Below, in pieces: positions 40,951-48,999 of a stretch of DNA of 64,000 nt. The notes below the pieces were generated by a model that did no database searches, was not told the DNA's origin, and worked only from the letters and a program-made list of their open reading frames with translations. A program made the position numbers and the translations under genes. Source of the stretch: Anaerohabitans sp964387285 (GTDB lineage: Bacteria > Zhuqueibacterota > Zhuqueibacteria > Residuimicrobiales > Residuimicrobiaceae). The stretch spans positions 1 to 64,000 of the forward strand of contig CAYLWO010000007.1 in the NCBI GenBank assembly GCA_964387285.1, read 5' to 3'. Within the stretch, counting starts at the first letter, position 1. Every line of letters starts with the position of its first letter.

Positions 40951-42234
40951 TTATTCAACTTGAGCTAAAATATAAGGCCCTTTTGGTATAACGGCAATTG
41001 TCGCATTTTTGTCACATCTTGCCAACGCCTGTTCGACTGTTTCTGCCCAGGAGAGATGTAATTTGTCTTTTATCTCAGCTGCCAGTCCGCCGGCAACAAG
41101 GATGATTTGTGCCTTGCGTCGCGCCTGGGCGAATTTCTCAAACTGCCATTGATCGATAACAAAATTGTTTTCGCTGACAATTTCATTGATGATGTCTGCG
41201 AGCGGGCGCGGATCAGTGGCTAATTTACTGAATTCTTCGCTGCCCAATCCCTGTTCACATTTCGCAGCTAGGATGATCGTTCCTCCCTGTTTGACGATCG
41301 GCATTGCGGCAGTGAGTCCTTTGATGCTTTGATAGTAGGTCGTGTCAAGAGGATATCCGGCAGCTGTAGTAATAACCACATCAACCGGTTCGGCTACGGT
41401 ATCGCATACGGTTTGCCGGACAAACGTCACGCCGGCGTGATGTGCTTTCTCAAGATGTCCGGAAAAGATGCCGACGATTTCCTTTTTTTCATTCAGTGCC
41501 ACATTGACAATAAAATCAACGCCTGTCATTTTGGCAATTTCCAATGCTTCATCATGAAAGGGATTGCCTTCAATAACACCTTCGCGGGATTGAGGATGTT
41601 CCATGATTTTCGGGCCATGCATATATTTCATGGTTTCGATGCTGCTGATGCCCGGAACCACCAGCTTGCGACCGCCGGAAAAGCCGGCCATCAGGTGAGG
41701 TTCAATAAAACCGGCGGCAATTTTCAAATCCGCCTGGACGAACCGTTTGTCGATCCAAACAGGCGTACCGCGGCTGGTCGTACCCAGATGGGCATGGGAG
41801 TCGAGATCACGGGAAAAATGGTTGTCGATCTTGTAATGGGCCACAATTTTTTCGCCCACCAATTCCACCAACTCTTGGCCCAGATTGGGACGATGAATGC
41901 CCGTGGCAATCAGCAACGAAATTTGGTTATGCGGGATGCCTGCTGCAGCCAGGGTTTTTAATATAGGCGGCAGGATAATCTTGTTCGGCACCGGGCGGGT
42001 GATGTCGCAGATTAAAATACAGGCAGATGCGCGATTTTTGGCTATGTCGAATAAACTAGTCGCAAAACCGATGGGCCGCAGCAGTGACTTGGTGACCGCA
42101 ACAGGGCCATCGTTGATCGGTTGTACCGGTTTCATCTGCAAAACTTTGACAATTTGAGCGCGCGGCAGATGTACCGGCAAACCGGTTTTTCCGTAAGCCA
42201 GTTCCACCTGCATCAGTTCTGATCGCGTCTGCAT
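40951..42234 (-). CDS. LarA-type nickel-pincer racemase/epimerase
   Basis: Lactate-racemase superfamily enzyme using the nickel-pincer nucleotide. All four key residues of Lactobacillus LarA recur at a constant offset of +6: His114 (GIHRPN), His180 (EPHLMAGFSGG), Lys190 (GGRK, covalent cofactor attachment) and His206 (YMHGPK). The ATG at 42234 has AAGGGA 7 bases upstream and gives 427 residues, normal for LarA; an upstream frame would add 42 residues overlapping the DUF4254 gene. larB, larC and larE are not in the window. Superfamily members act on various 2-hydroxy acids and sugar acids, so lactate is not assured. Confidence 0.88.
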   Translation of the reverse strand: MQTRSELMQVELAYGKTGLPVHLPRAQIVKVLQMKPVQPINDGPVAVTKSLLRPIGFATSLFDIAKNRASACILICDITRPVPNKIILPPILKTLAAAGIPHNQISLLIATGIHRPNLGQELVELVGEKIVAHYKIDNHFSRDLDSHAHLGTTSRGTPVWIDKRFVQADLKIAAGFIEPHLMAGFSGGRKLVVPGISSIETMKYMHGPKIMEHPQSREGVIEGNPFHDEALEIAKMTGVDFIVNVALNEKKEIVGIFSGHLEKAHHAGVTFVRQTVCDTVAEPVDVVITTAAGYPLDTTYYQSIKGLTAAMPIVKQGGTIILAAKCEQGLGSEEFSKLATDPRPLADIINEIVSENNFVIDQWQFEKFAQARRKAQIILVAGGLAAEIKDKLHLSWAETVEQALARCDKNATIAVIPKGPYILAQVE

Positions 42235-42244
42235 CGCCGGTCCC

Positions 42245-42883
42245 TTATGAGCGATTTTTATAAATGGCTGGATTGAATCGGGGATCGTTGTACAGCTTGA
42301 ACTGCCGATAGATTTTGTGTCTTTTATTGGCCTGGCGCAAATCCAGTAACAACTTATCAAGCGCTTTGATCAATTCATCCCGTTGTTCCAGTAAAATTTT
42401 GCTGCGCAGGGAACAAAGCTCTTGTTCGTCGGCAGATAGGTCCTGCCGCTCTGTCTGTTCACGCATGTGGAAAATTTTTAAACATAAAATGGATAAACGA
42501 TCGATCATGCTGCCGGGAGTTTCAGAATTGGCTTCCACGCCTGCATCAGGCTTAATCCCGGCTGTGCTCAACACGTTATCCAGCCAGATGTCGATTTGCT
42601 CCACGCCGTCATTGCGCTGTTGGTTGTGTTTATCGATCGCATGCTTTATACGGGCAATTTCTGCATCCGGAATATCGCTGCGTCGCGCTTCATCTTCAAG
42701 ATGCCATAGACAGTAATGATGATAATGCAGCCATTGCAGCATGCCTTTTGGCGTATAAGGATCCTCAGGCGGAATGGCGCCGGTCTCATGCCACAGTTCC
42801 AACAGATCCATGAACCATTCGGTGATGTTTTCTCCCTTGAAGGGACTGAAAGTATTGGTCAAAGAATGCAAGGGACGCTCCAA
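42245..42883 (-). CDS. DUF4254 protein
   Basis: Unknown function; a helical protein of 212 residues. WHLEDEARR, KHAIDKHNQQRNDGVEQID and SETPGSMIDRLSILCLKIFHM are the conserved blocks of DUF4254, a family usually found beside LPS glycosyltransferases in FCB bacteria. The first available start is a TTG at 42883 without a clear Shine-Dalgarno, so the N-terminus is uncertain. The stop lies 10 bases before the LarA start, so the two genes are probably co-transcribed, an unusual pairing. Confidence 0.75.
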   Translation of the reverse strand: MERPLHSLTNTFSPFKGENITEWFMDLLELWHETGAIPPEDPYTPKGMLQWLHYHHYCLWHLEDEARRSDIPDAEIARIKHAIDKHNQQRNDGVEQIDIWLDNVLSTAGIKPDAGVEANSETPGSMIDRLSILCLKIFHMREQTERQDLSADEQELCSLRSKILLEQRDELIKALDKLLLDLRQANKRHKIYRQFKLYNDPRFNPAIYKNRS

Positions 42884-43034
42884 TTATTAATTTAGAGATT
42901 AATATAAAGTTAACTACAAAACAATAAAAAGGCAAGGCTTTTAACCGTCAAGATCGCTATGACAAAAAATTTTTCAAACCTGCCGATCAAAGGTGTCGGA
43001 CATTTAGCTCTATTTTATCCGGATTAGTTTTGAT

Positions 43035-44663
43035 TCAATGGTTCCCGGTGACCTGTGCAAAAACCCGCTGAAAGTTTTTGCCAAGCATCTTTTCTACTTC
43101 CTCTCGCGTGTAGCCATGTTCCAACAAGGCCAATGTCAAATCTGGGAAACGGGTAACGTCTGCAAGTTGCAGCGGCGTACGTTCAATGCCGTCAAAATCA
43201 GAACCGATCGCAACACAATTGACGCCGGCCAGTTTCACGAAATAATCAATGTGACGCAGCACAGAGTGCATATTGGCAACGCCGCTGGAAACCAAAAAAG
43301 GAGGATAAAAGACAACGCCGATCACACCGCCGCGTTGACTGATGGCTAAAATTTGCTCATCCGTTAAATTACGATAGTGCGGGCATACGCCATAGGCGCC
43401 CGAATGTGTCGCGATAATAGGATTTTTACTTGTAGCCAGTATATCGGTAATGGTCTTTTTCCCGACATGAGAAACATCGATCAGTACGCCCAACGAATCC
43501 AGTTTCCTGATCACTTGTTTGCCGAAATCAGTGAGGCCGACAGTGGCGGATCGCGAGTCTTTAGCTGAAATGGCCCAGGCGGTGCTGTTATTCCAGGTAA
43601 TGGTCAGGTAGCGCATGCCGAAGTGATAAAGCGAATCAATTTTACTTGGATCATTTTCAATGACGTGGCCGCCTTCCACACCTATACAGGCGGCAATTTT
43701 ATCATCTCCGATGATATCAAGAATATCCTGATATGAGAAGGCTTGTGCTGCAATAGCGCTGTTGACTGCGAGTTCGGTTTTTAAAATCTTTATCAGGCGG
43801 ACGGCTTCTTGCCAGGGATGCTCAGGAAAAGATGCAGGATCGACCCATACGGAAAAAAATTGTACATCCACTCCGCCCTTTAATAACCGTGGAAAATCAG
43901 TATGATTGAAGGAATGTTCATCGCTCAAATGATAGGTTGGATCCTGAGCCATTTTTTCTAATATATCATTATGCAGATCTATCATCCAGGCATGATCATG
44001 CACTGTTTGCAGAGCAAATTCGAACTGCTCTCCACCCTGTACGGATGTTTGAAGCGTATCCGGTACGAAACCAAATTTTTCTGCAATGATTTTCAGTGAA
44101 AACGCTTTGGTTTTCTGTACATTTTTTATCGTGTTGGTGCTGATAAAATCATCCAGGCCGCGACCGGCGCCATGGTCTAAAAGCGCCATTTTACCGGAAC
44201 GTGTTTGTTGAGCGAATCGAACGGTGTAAAAATAAACGCCACTTGGACCATGAGCGTGCCATTGAATACGATAACTGCCGGCGGACAAGACAGCACTCCG
44301 TTCCTCAATGATTTGACCGATGCAATTATAAATGGTCAATCTTACCAGGCCGGGTCCGGGTATTTGAAATTGGATAAAAGTTGCCGAATTAAACGGATTT
44401 GGATGGTTTGGCAATACGGCAAAACTCATCGGCAGCAATGAGGATTCGCTTATTGGAGTTGCACTCAGAGCGTATTGAAATACACCACTAGTCGAAGTGT
44501 AGACCGTATCGATGCGCTGACGATCGGTACGTTCTATAGTCACCAACGACTGATTCAGCGGCATCAATGTTTTTTGCACAAATACGCGCCCAATGATGGT
44601 CTGTCCGGCTGCCACTGCAGTCCAGAAGAGCGTAAAGACACCCAGCAAATATGTAAATTTCAT
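43035..44663 (-). CDS. Secreted M19 dipeptidase with internal sorting-like domain
   Basis: Predicted zinc dipeptidase (renal-dipeptidase fold). A signal peptide (residues 1-20, KFTYLLGVFTLFWTAVAAGQ) is followed by a short beta domain. About 79-163 is a domain with LPNHPNPFNSATFIQF, SAGSYRIQW and SGVYFYTVRF, the pattern of FlgD-like/type IX C-terminal sorting domains. The M19 barrel starts near 226: DLHND (His231, Asp233), GVEGGHV, DVSHVGKKT, THSGAYG and GSDFDG. The ATG at 44663 follows GGAT; an upstream start lacks a signal peptide. Such sorting domains normally end the protein; here it precedes the catalytic domain. 542 residues. Confidence 0.85.
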   Translation of the reverse strand: MKFTYLLGVFTLFWTAVAAGQTIIGRVFVQKTLMPLNQSLVTIERTDRQRIDTVYTSTSGVFQYALSATPISESSLLPMSFAVLPNHPNPFNSATFIQFQIPGPGLVRLTIYNCIGQIIEERSAVLSAGSYRIQWHAHGPSGVYFYTVRFAQQTRSGKMALLDHGAGRGLDDFISTNTIKNVQKTKAFSLKIIAEKFGFVPDTLQTSVQGGEQFEFALQTVHDHAWMIDLHNDILEKMAQDPTYHLSDEHSFNHTDFPRLLKGGVDVQFFSVWVDPASFPEHPWQEAVRLIKILKTELAVNSAIAAQAFSYQDILDIIGDDKIAACIGVEGGHVIENDPSKIDSLYHFGMRYLTITWNNSTAWAISAKDSRSATVGLTDFGKQVIRKLDSLGVLIDVSHVGKKTITDILATSKNPIIATHSGAYGVCPHYRNLTDEQILAISQRGGVIGVVFYPPFLVSSGVANMHSVLRHIDYFVKLAGVNCVAIGSDFDGIERTPLQLADVTRFPDLTLALLEHGYTREEVEKMLGKNFQRVFAQVTGNH

Positions 44664-44704
44664 ATCGATCCAAAAATGAGTTGCACGGTGGCCTATTATA
44701 CACA

Positions 44705-44722
44705 TTTTTTCCATGGAAAAAA
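44705..44722. promoter_or_regulatory. 18-bp palindrome between divergent genes
   Basis: TTTTTTCCATGGAAAAAA is a perfect palindrome in the 134-base gap between the dipeptidase (-) and AmgK-like (+) starts. It could be an operator for either gene. The centre NcoI-like CCATGG with homopolymer flanks could also be fortuitous. Confidence 0.35.
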
Positions 44723-44728
44723 AGGTTT

Positions 44729-44756
44729 TTGAATTTTTAAACAAAATCCTTATGTT
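44729..44756 (+). promoter_or_regulatory. Possible promoter of the AmgK operon
   Basis: TTGAAT (44729-44734) and TATGTT (44751-44756) are spaced by 16 bases, 42 bases before the GTG start. Each matches the sigma-70 consensus at 4 of 6 positions. FCB-group promoters can differ from this consensus. Confidence 0.3.
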
Positions 44757-44797
44757 GCGTTGAACTTACAATTGCGTTCGCATCACGTGGAACCCGG

Positions 44798-45817
44798 GTG
44801 GAAACATTACTTTTAGAAAAACTGTTTCGCAGGTATTTTAACGAGATTCCGGAGCGGATCAATCCGCTTAAGGGAGACGGATCTGATCGACGCATTTATC
44901 GTATGCAGAATGCCAATCGCTCAGCCATCGGCATTGCCGGGGATAATCGGGCTGAAAACGAGGCCTTTGTTTATTTTACCAATCATTTTCGAAAATACAA
45001 TTTGCCCATGCCGGAAATTTTTATTCAGGACCTGGACAATGGAGTTTATATTGAGCAGGATTTGGGCTTATTCACCTTGTTTGAATGGATGGCGCCTGTA
45101 CGGGATAAAAATGGTTTCACCAATGACCTAGTTGAATTATATAAAAAAACATTATACTGGTTGCCGCGCATTCAGATCCAGGCCGGCCGTTCACTGGACT
45201 ACAGCTATTGCTATCAGCATGCGGTCTTTGGCCGTGAATCCATGACCTGGGATCTGCAATATTTTCAACATCGCTTTCTGACCTACTTTTACAAAACTTC
45301 GTTTGATCGCGAGCAGCTGCGCTGCGAGTTTAATCTATTCGTTGAGCACCTTTTAGAAGAACCTCCGCAGTTTTTTCTCTATCGCGATTGTCAATCCAGA
45401 AACGTGATGGTGTATAATGATCACCCATATTTTATCGACTACCAGTCAGGTCGTCGCGGCGCCCTGCAGTATGATTTGGCTTCTTTGCTCTATGATGCCA
45501 AAGCGGATCTGCCGGAAGAATTGCGCGTTGATTTAATGGATTATTACCTCGATGTCACGAAAACAATCTATGATGTTGACATCTCTCGTTTCAAGCATTA
45601 CTTTTACAGTTTTGTGCTTATCCGAGTTTTACAGGCATTTGGCGCCTATGGTTATCTGGCCGGCGTAAAGGGGAAAAAGAATTTTTTAAAAAGCGTTCCT
45701 TTTGCAATCAAAAACCTGTTCGTTTTGTTGAAGAAAGCCGAGATTTTACAGCAAACGCCTCTGCTCCGCTCTATTCTTGTTGATTTGACCAATGACCCGT
45801 CTCTGCAAACCTATTAG
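44798..45817 (+). CDS. amgK: AmgK-like sugar 1-kinase (aminoglycoside phosphotransferase fold)
   Basis: Predicted anomeric kinase of N-acetylmuramate/N-acetylglucosamine. Kinase-like motifs: YRDCQSRN with catalytic Asp197 and Asn202, YFIDYQSGRRG with metal Asp214, and YDLASLLYDAK; this FIDxQxGRRGxxxYDLASL string is typical of AmgK rather than resistance kinases. 339 residues. It starts with GTG, without a strong ribosome site. RapZ-C and a MurU-like nucleotidyltransferase follow directly, matching the AmgK-MurU route that makes UDP-MurNAc and bypasses de novo MurA/MurB. Acting on another sugar is possible. Confidence 0.8.
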   Translation: METLLLEKLFRRYFNEIPERINPLKGDGSDRRIYRMQNANRSAIGIAGDNRAENEAFVYFTNHFRKYNLPMPEIFIQDLDNGVYIEQDLGLFTLFEWMAPVRDKNGFTNDLVELYKKTLYWLPRIQIQAGRSLDYSYCYQHAVFGRESMTWDLQYFQHRFLTYFYKTSFDREQLRCEFNLFVEHLLEEPPQFFLYRDCQSRNVMVYNDHPYFIDYQSGRRGALQYDLASLLYDAKADLPEELRVDLMDYYLDVTKTIYDVDISRFKHYFYSFVLIRVLQAFGAYGYLAGVKGKKNFLKSVPFAIKNLFVLLKKAEILQQTPLLRSILVDLTNDPSLQTY

Positions 45818-45825
45818 GGGAAATA

Positions 45826-46224
45826 ATGAATCCGCAAATATATATAAAAAGTTTTGGCTTTCAAGTTTCCGGCATTCCTCCAGACGAAAGTGGACATGGC
45901 GGCGGTTTCGTTTTTGATTGCCGTGGGTTGCCCAATCCCGGCAGAGAACAATGCTACCGTTTCCTGACCGGCCTGGATCAGGCGGTTATTGAATTCTTAC
46001 AAAACGACCACAGGGTTAAAGATTTTATCACCCACGCCTATCATCTCATTGAAATAACCGCAGCGAGTTATCAGGAACGGAATTTCTCTTATCTGGCTGT
46101 AAATTTTGGTTGTACCGGCGGTCAGCATCGGTCCGTCTATTGCGCCGAGCAGGTCGCCGCCCTACTCTGTCAAGCCGGATACGAGGTCCAAGTACAACAT
46201 ATAGATAAACCGGATTTTTCATGA
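45826..46224 (+). CDS. Standalone RapZ C-terminal domain protein
   Basis: 132 residues corresponding only to the C-terminal half of RapZ; the N-terminal P-loop kinase-like domain is absent. IKSFGFQVSG, FVFDCRGLPNPGRE and NFGCTGGQHRSVYCAE are the diagnostic strings. In Escherichia coli this domain binds glucosamine-6-phosphate and regulatory RNA. Encoded 8 bases after the AmgK-like gene and overlapping MurU-like (ATGA), it may sense amino-sugar phosphates for this pathway (inference). Confidence 0.85.
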   Translation: MNPQIYIKSFGFQVSGIPPDESGHGGGFVFDCRGLPNPGREQCYRFLTGLDQAVIEFLQNDHRVKDFITHAYHLIEITAASYQERNFSYLAVNFGCTGGQHRSVYCAEQVAALLCQAGYEVQVQHIDKPDFS

Positions 46225-46940
46225 ACGCAATGATTTTAGCAGCGGGTTTTGGCACCCGGTTCAAACCAGTGACGGATCATATCCCCAAGGCGCTTATTCC
46301 TGTAGCAGAAAAACCCCTGTTAAGCATCGTGTTAGATAGATTAGCGGCAGCGCACTGTAACATGGTCGTAATTAACACGCATCATCTCGCTGACCAGATC
46401 ATCGATTTTCTCGCAAGTCACAAATGGCCCGACTTGGCCATTAAAGTATCACATGAAGAGCAGTTGCTCGATACAGGAGGCGGCCTGGTCCGTATGCTTG
46501 ATTTTCTGCCTTATAATGAGCCTGTTCTGGTACATAATGTTGATGTCCTGACAGATCTGGATTTTTCACTATTACTTAATCATCACCTGACCCACAACTC
46601 TTTGGTTACACTTGCTGTACAAAAACGAAAAACAAAGCGATACCTGTTGTTTGACCGAAACATGCACCTTTGTGGCCGGTTAGAAAATGAGCAACAGCAG
46701 AATGCATCAGGCCTTTGGCAATACTATGCTTTTAACGGTATTCATATTTTCGATCCCAAAGCTCTTTGCAATGCCCCTAGTCCCCCTTTTTCCAGCATAG
46801 ACCACTATATCCATTTGGCGCAGCACGGCGAGTCAGTTATTGGTTTTCCCATGGATAGCAATTATTGGCGCGACATAGGAAGACATTCAGACCTGTTGCA
46901 GGCTGAAAAAGATATCCGCCTGGCCAAAATAATTGTCTGA
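46221..46940 (+). CDS. murU: MurU-like nucleotidyltransferase
   Basis: Sugar-1-phosphate nucleotidyltransferase, probably forming UDP-MurNAc or a related UDP-sugar from the AmgK product. MNAMILAAGFGTRFKPVT with PKALIPV is the NTP-binding signature; DTGGGLV and NVDVLTDLD are the metal/sugar loops, and SNYWRDIGRHSDL is the C-terminal motif typical of this class. 239 residues. Start overlaps the RapZ-C stop. The 125 bases downstream hold no gene; the next gene may have its own promoter. Confidence 0.82.
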   Translation: MNAMILAAGFGTRFKPVTDHIPKALIPVAEKPLLSIVLDRLAAAHCNMVVINTHHLADQIIDFLASHKWPDLAIKVSHEEQLLDTGGGLVRMLDFLPYNEPVLVHNVDVLTDLDFSLLLNHHLTHNSLVTLAVQKRKTKRYLLFDRNMHLCGRLENEQQQNASGLWQYYAFNGIHIFDPKALCNAPSPPFSSIDHYIHLAQHGESVIGFPMDSNYWRDIGRHSDLLQAEKDIRLAKIIV

Positions 46941-47077
46941 GCAGAACCATCAACGTGATTCATTTTGATCAGCGCAAATGGCGGTAAAGGGATCATTTGC
47001 TGAAAAAATTTTTCAGCAAAAAGTCTTCCATGTCCATATACTATTAAGTCAGGTTTTATTGATATTTGGGAGCTTTC

Positions 47078-48898
47078 ATGAAGTTATTTTTTAAGCGAAT
47101 TTTGTCGTCAGAAAAACGGTTTTTTATGCTTGCGTTATTTTTGGCGTTTTTAATCCGGCTCGCTTATATTTTATTACTCGAAGAAAAATGGTATTTTTTT
47201 GATACGGTTCATTATGATAATGCTGCTCAAAGCCTTTTACAGGGAGAAGGCTTTGGCCCAAGTCTTCATTTTTTCAACGAATACAAATACTATTGTCTGG
47301 AACCGGTTTATCCTCTCTTTTTAGCCTTGAGCTATGCCATTTTCGGTCATGTTTTTTGGGCTGTTCGAATTTTACAGGCATTGCTCAATCTCACGCAAAT
47401 GGCTCTCCTGTACAATATAGCCAAGCGTCTCGAATTTTCAACAGCCGCACGTTGGACTATCGCCATAGCCGCGATCTATCCCTATTTTATTTTCATCAGC
47501 GGTTTGCTGTATGTAACACAGCTGTTTTCTTTGCTGCTTACACTGATCATTTGGTTTGCCTTGCGTTATCGCGAGAAAAACAGCAAACTGAACTTGATCT
47601 GCACCGCGATCCCTGCTGCTCTGGCAGCGCTGGCAAATCCGGTGCTCTTCCCGGGAATCCCCCTGTTGCTGCTATGGATGCTCTGGGTATCTGCAGGCGG
47701 TTGGAAAAAACACCTGAAAGATGCATTGCTCTTTATGACAGTCGTTCTGATGTGCTTGACGCCCTGGACCCTGCGCAACTATTACACATTTGGCGTATTT
47801 GCTCCTGGTCGGGCAAGCGGAACGCGTTCCCACCACCTTTATCACATCTCACAAAAAATGCGCGATCATCACACCAAATCGCAGACTGTTTTTGATGGTC
47901 GATCGTTCACCGCAATCAAGCGTGCTCAAAAAGGCGCTACAGCTTTTGATTGTTATCTGGATGAAAAATACCTGATGACGCTTGTACCAGGCGAACCGAT
48001 CCCCTTTGATTCCAGCGCTCATTACAACGGACTATTGGCCTTTGGCGGAGACAGTATGATGCTTGCGAGCGCCCGATTTGGCCGACAGATTGTTCAGAGT
48101 GCGGATACCTTGATGCTGTGGAACGTGGATACGCGAAACGAACTTGCAGACTGGGAACATACTGTGGGTATGCAATTCCAGCCGAATGGAATTTCTGTAC
48201 AGGGATCACAGCCTAAATGGGCCTACGCAGCCGTTTTTAAAAAACCAAGCCGCGTCGATCTTATGCAGATAAACTATGTGGACGGCGCCAAGCCGGACCA
48301 TGTACGCCGCCTGGCTTTGCTTTTCAATTTAAACAAACCTAAGCTTGATGCCAAAGGCTACATGATCTGGTTGCAACCGATGAAGGTCGTTGATTTATGG
48401 ATCGTGCGCGACGGCAGACCTGCCAGGCAACTGGAATGTCAAATCTATTATAAAGATCTTCCTTATCACAAATATTTCAACATCTACAAGGTTGTTGCAG
48501 AAAATTTCACTACCTTTATGACGCGCCATTTTTTACCTGAATTTATCAATTTTTGGTCGCCGTTGATTTCAGGCGTCAGGAACGAAAACTATAATTCTTC
48601 GCTTTTGCTGCAGATCGTATCAATTTTAAGCGTCGCTCCGCTGCTGTTTTTTGCACTGCTGGGACTCTGGTTTCTGCGAAATCGCCGGTTTTTTCTAACG
48701 CTTGTTATGATTCCGATTCTGACGATCAGCATCAGTTATTCTTTCTTTTTTACACAGACGCGCTATCGCATTCCTGTCGACGGCTTTCTCATTCTGTTGG
48801 CTGCTATCGGAATCGAGTGCATTTTACAGAGATGGACTAGGCGCACAAAGGTCTTGGCAACAGTTGCAAAAAATGGATCTGCTGATAACCTGAAATGA
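47078..48898 (+). CDS. GT-C membrane glycosyltransferase (ArnT/PMT-like)
   Basis: A polytopic transferase that probably moves a sugar from a polyprenyl-phosphate donor on the outer face of the inner membrane. The first loop after TM1 has the acidic motif FFDTVHYDNAAQSLLQGEGFG typical of GT39/GT83-like enzymes. About eight helices lie in residues 15-250 and three or four in 500-590. Between them sits a soluble region of about 240 residues (about 245-485), larger than usual in this family. The ATG at 47078 has GGGAG 5 bases upstream, giving 606 residues. Acceptor unknown. Confidence 0.72.
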   Translation: MKLFFKRILSSEKRFFMLALFLAFLIRLAYILLLEEKWYFFDTVHYDNAAQSLLQGEGFGPSLHFFNEYKYYCLEPVYPLFLALSYAIFGHVFWAVRILQALLNLTQMALLYNIAKRLEFSTAARWTIAIAAIYPYFIFISGLLYVTQLFSLLLTLIIWFALRYREKNSKLNLICTAIPAALAALANPVLFPGIPLLLLWMLWVSAGGWKKHLKDALLFMTVVLMCLTPWTLRNYYTFGVFAPGRASGTRSHHLYHISQKMRDHHTKSQTVFDGRSFTAIKRAQKGATAFDCYLDEKYLMTLVPGEPIPFDSSAHYNGLLAFGGDSMMLASARFGRQIVQSADTLMLWNVDTRNELADWEHTVGMQFQPNGISVQGSQPKWAYAAVFKKPSRVDLMQINYVDGAKPDHVRRLALLFNLNKPKLDAKGYMIWLQPMKVVDLWIVRDGRPARQLECQIYYKDLPYHKYFNIYKVVAENFTTFMTRHFLPEFINFWSPLISGVRNENYNSSLLLQIVSILSVAPLLFFALLGLWFLRNRRFFLTLVMIPILTISISYSFFFTQTRYRIPVDGFLILLAAIGIECILQRWTRRTKVLATVAKNGSADNLK

Positions 48899-48999
48899 GC
48901 AATAGCATCAATCTTGCGAAACTTGGCAAGGTCGTTTTTCAAGCACCGCTAGCTCAATTTAGGAAAAAATAACTTGAACATAGTATTTTGGCATCCGGC

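Noticed and set aside
41329..41961. 210-codon + strand open frame opposite the LarA-type gene
   Set aside because: Antisense to a protein whose catalytic residues are all conserved.
42235..42360. 42-residue N-terminal extension of the LarA-type protein
   Set aside because: It overlaps the DUF4254 gene and breaks the constant residue offset to LarA; AAGGGA supports the ATG at 42234.
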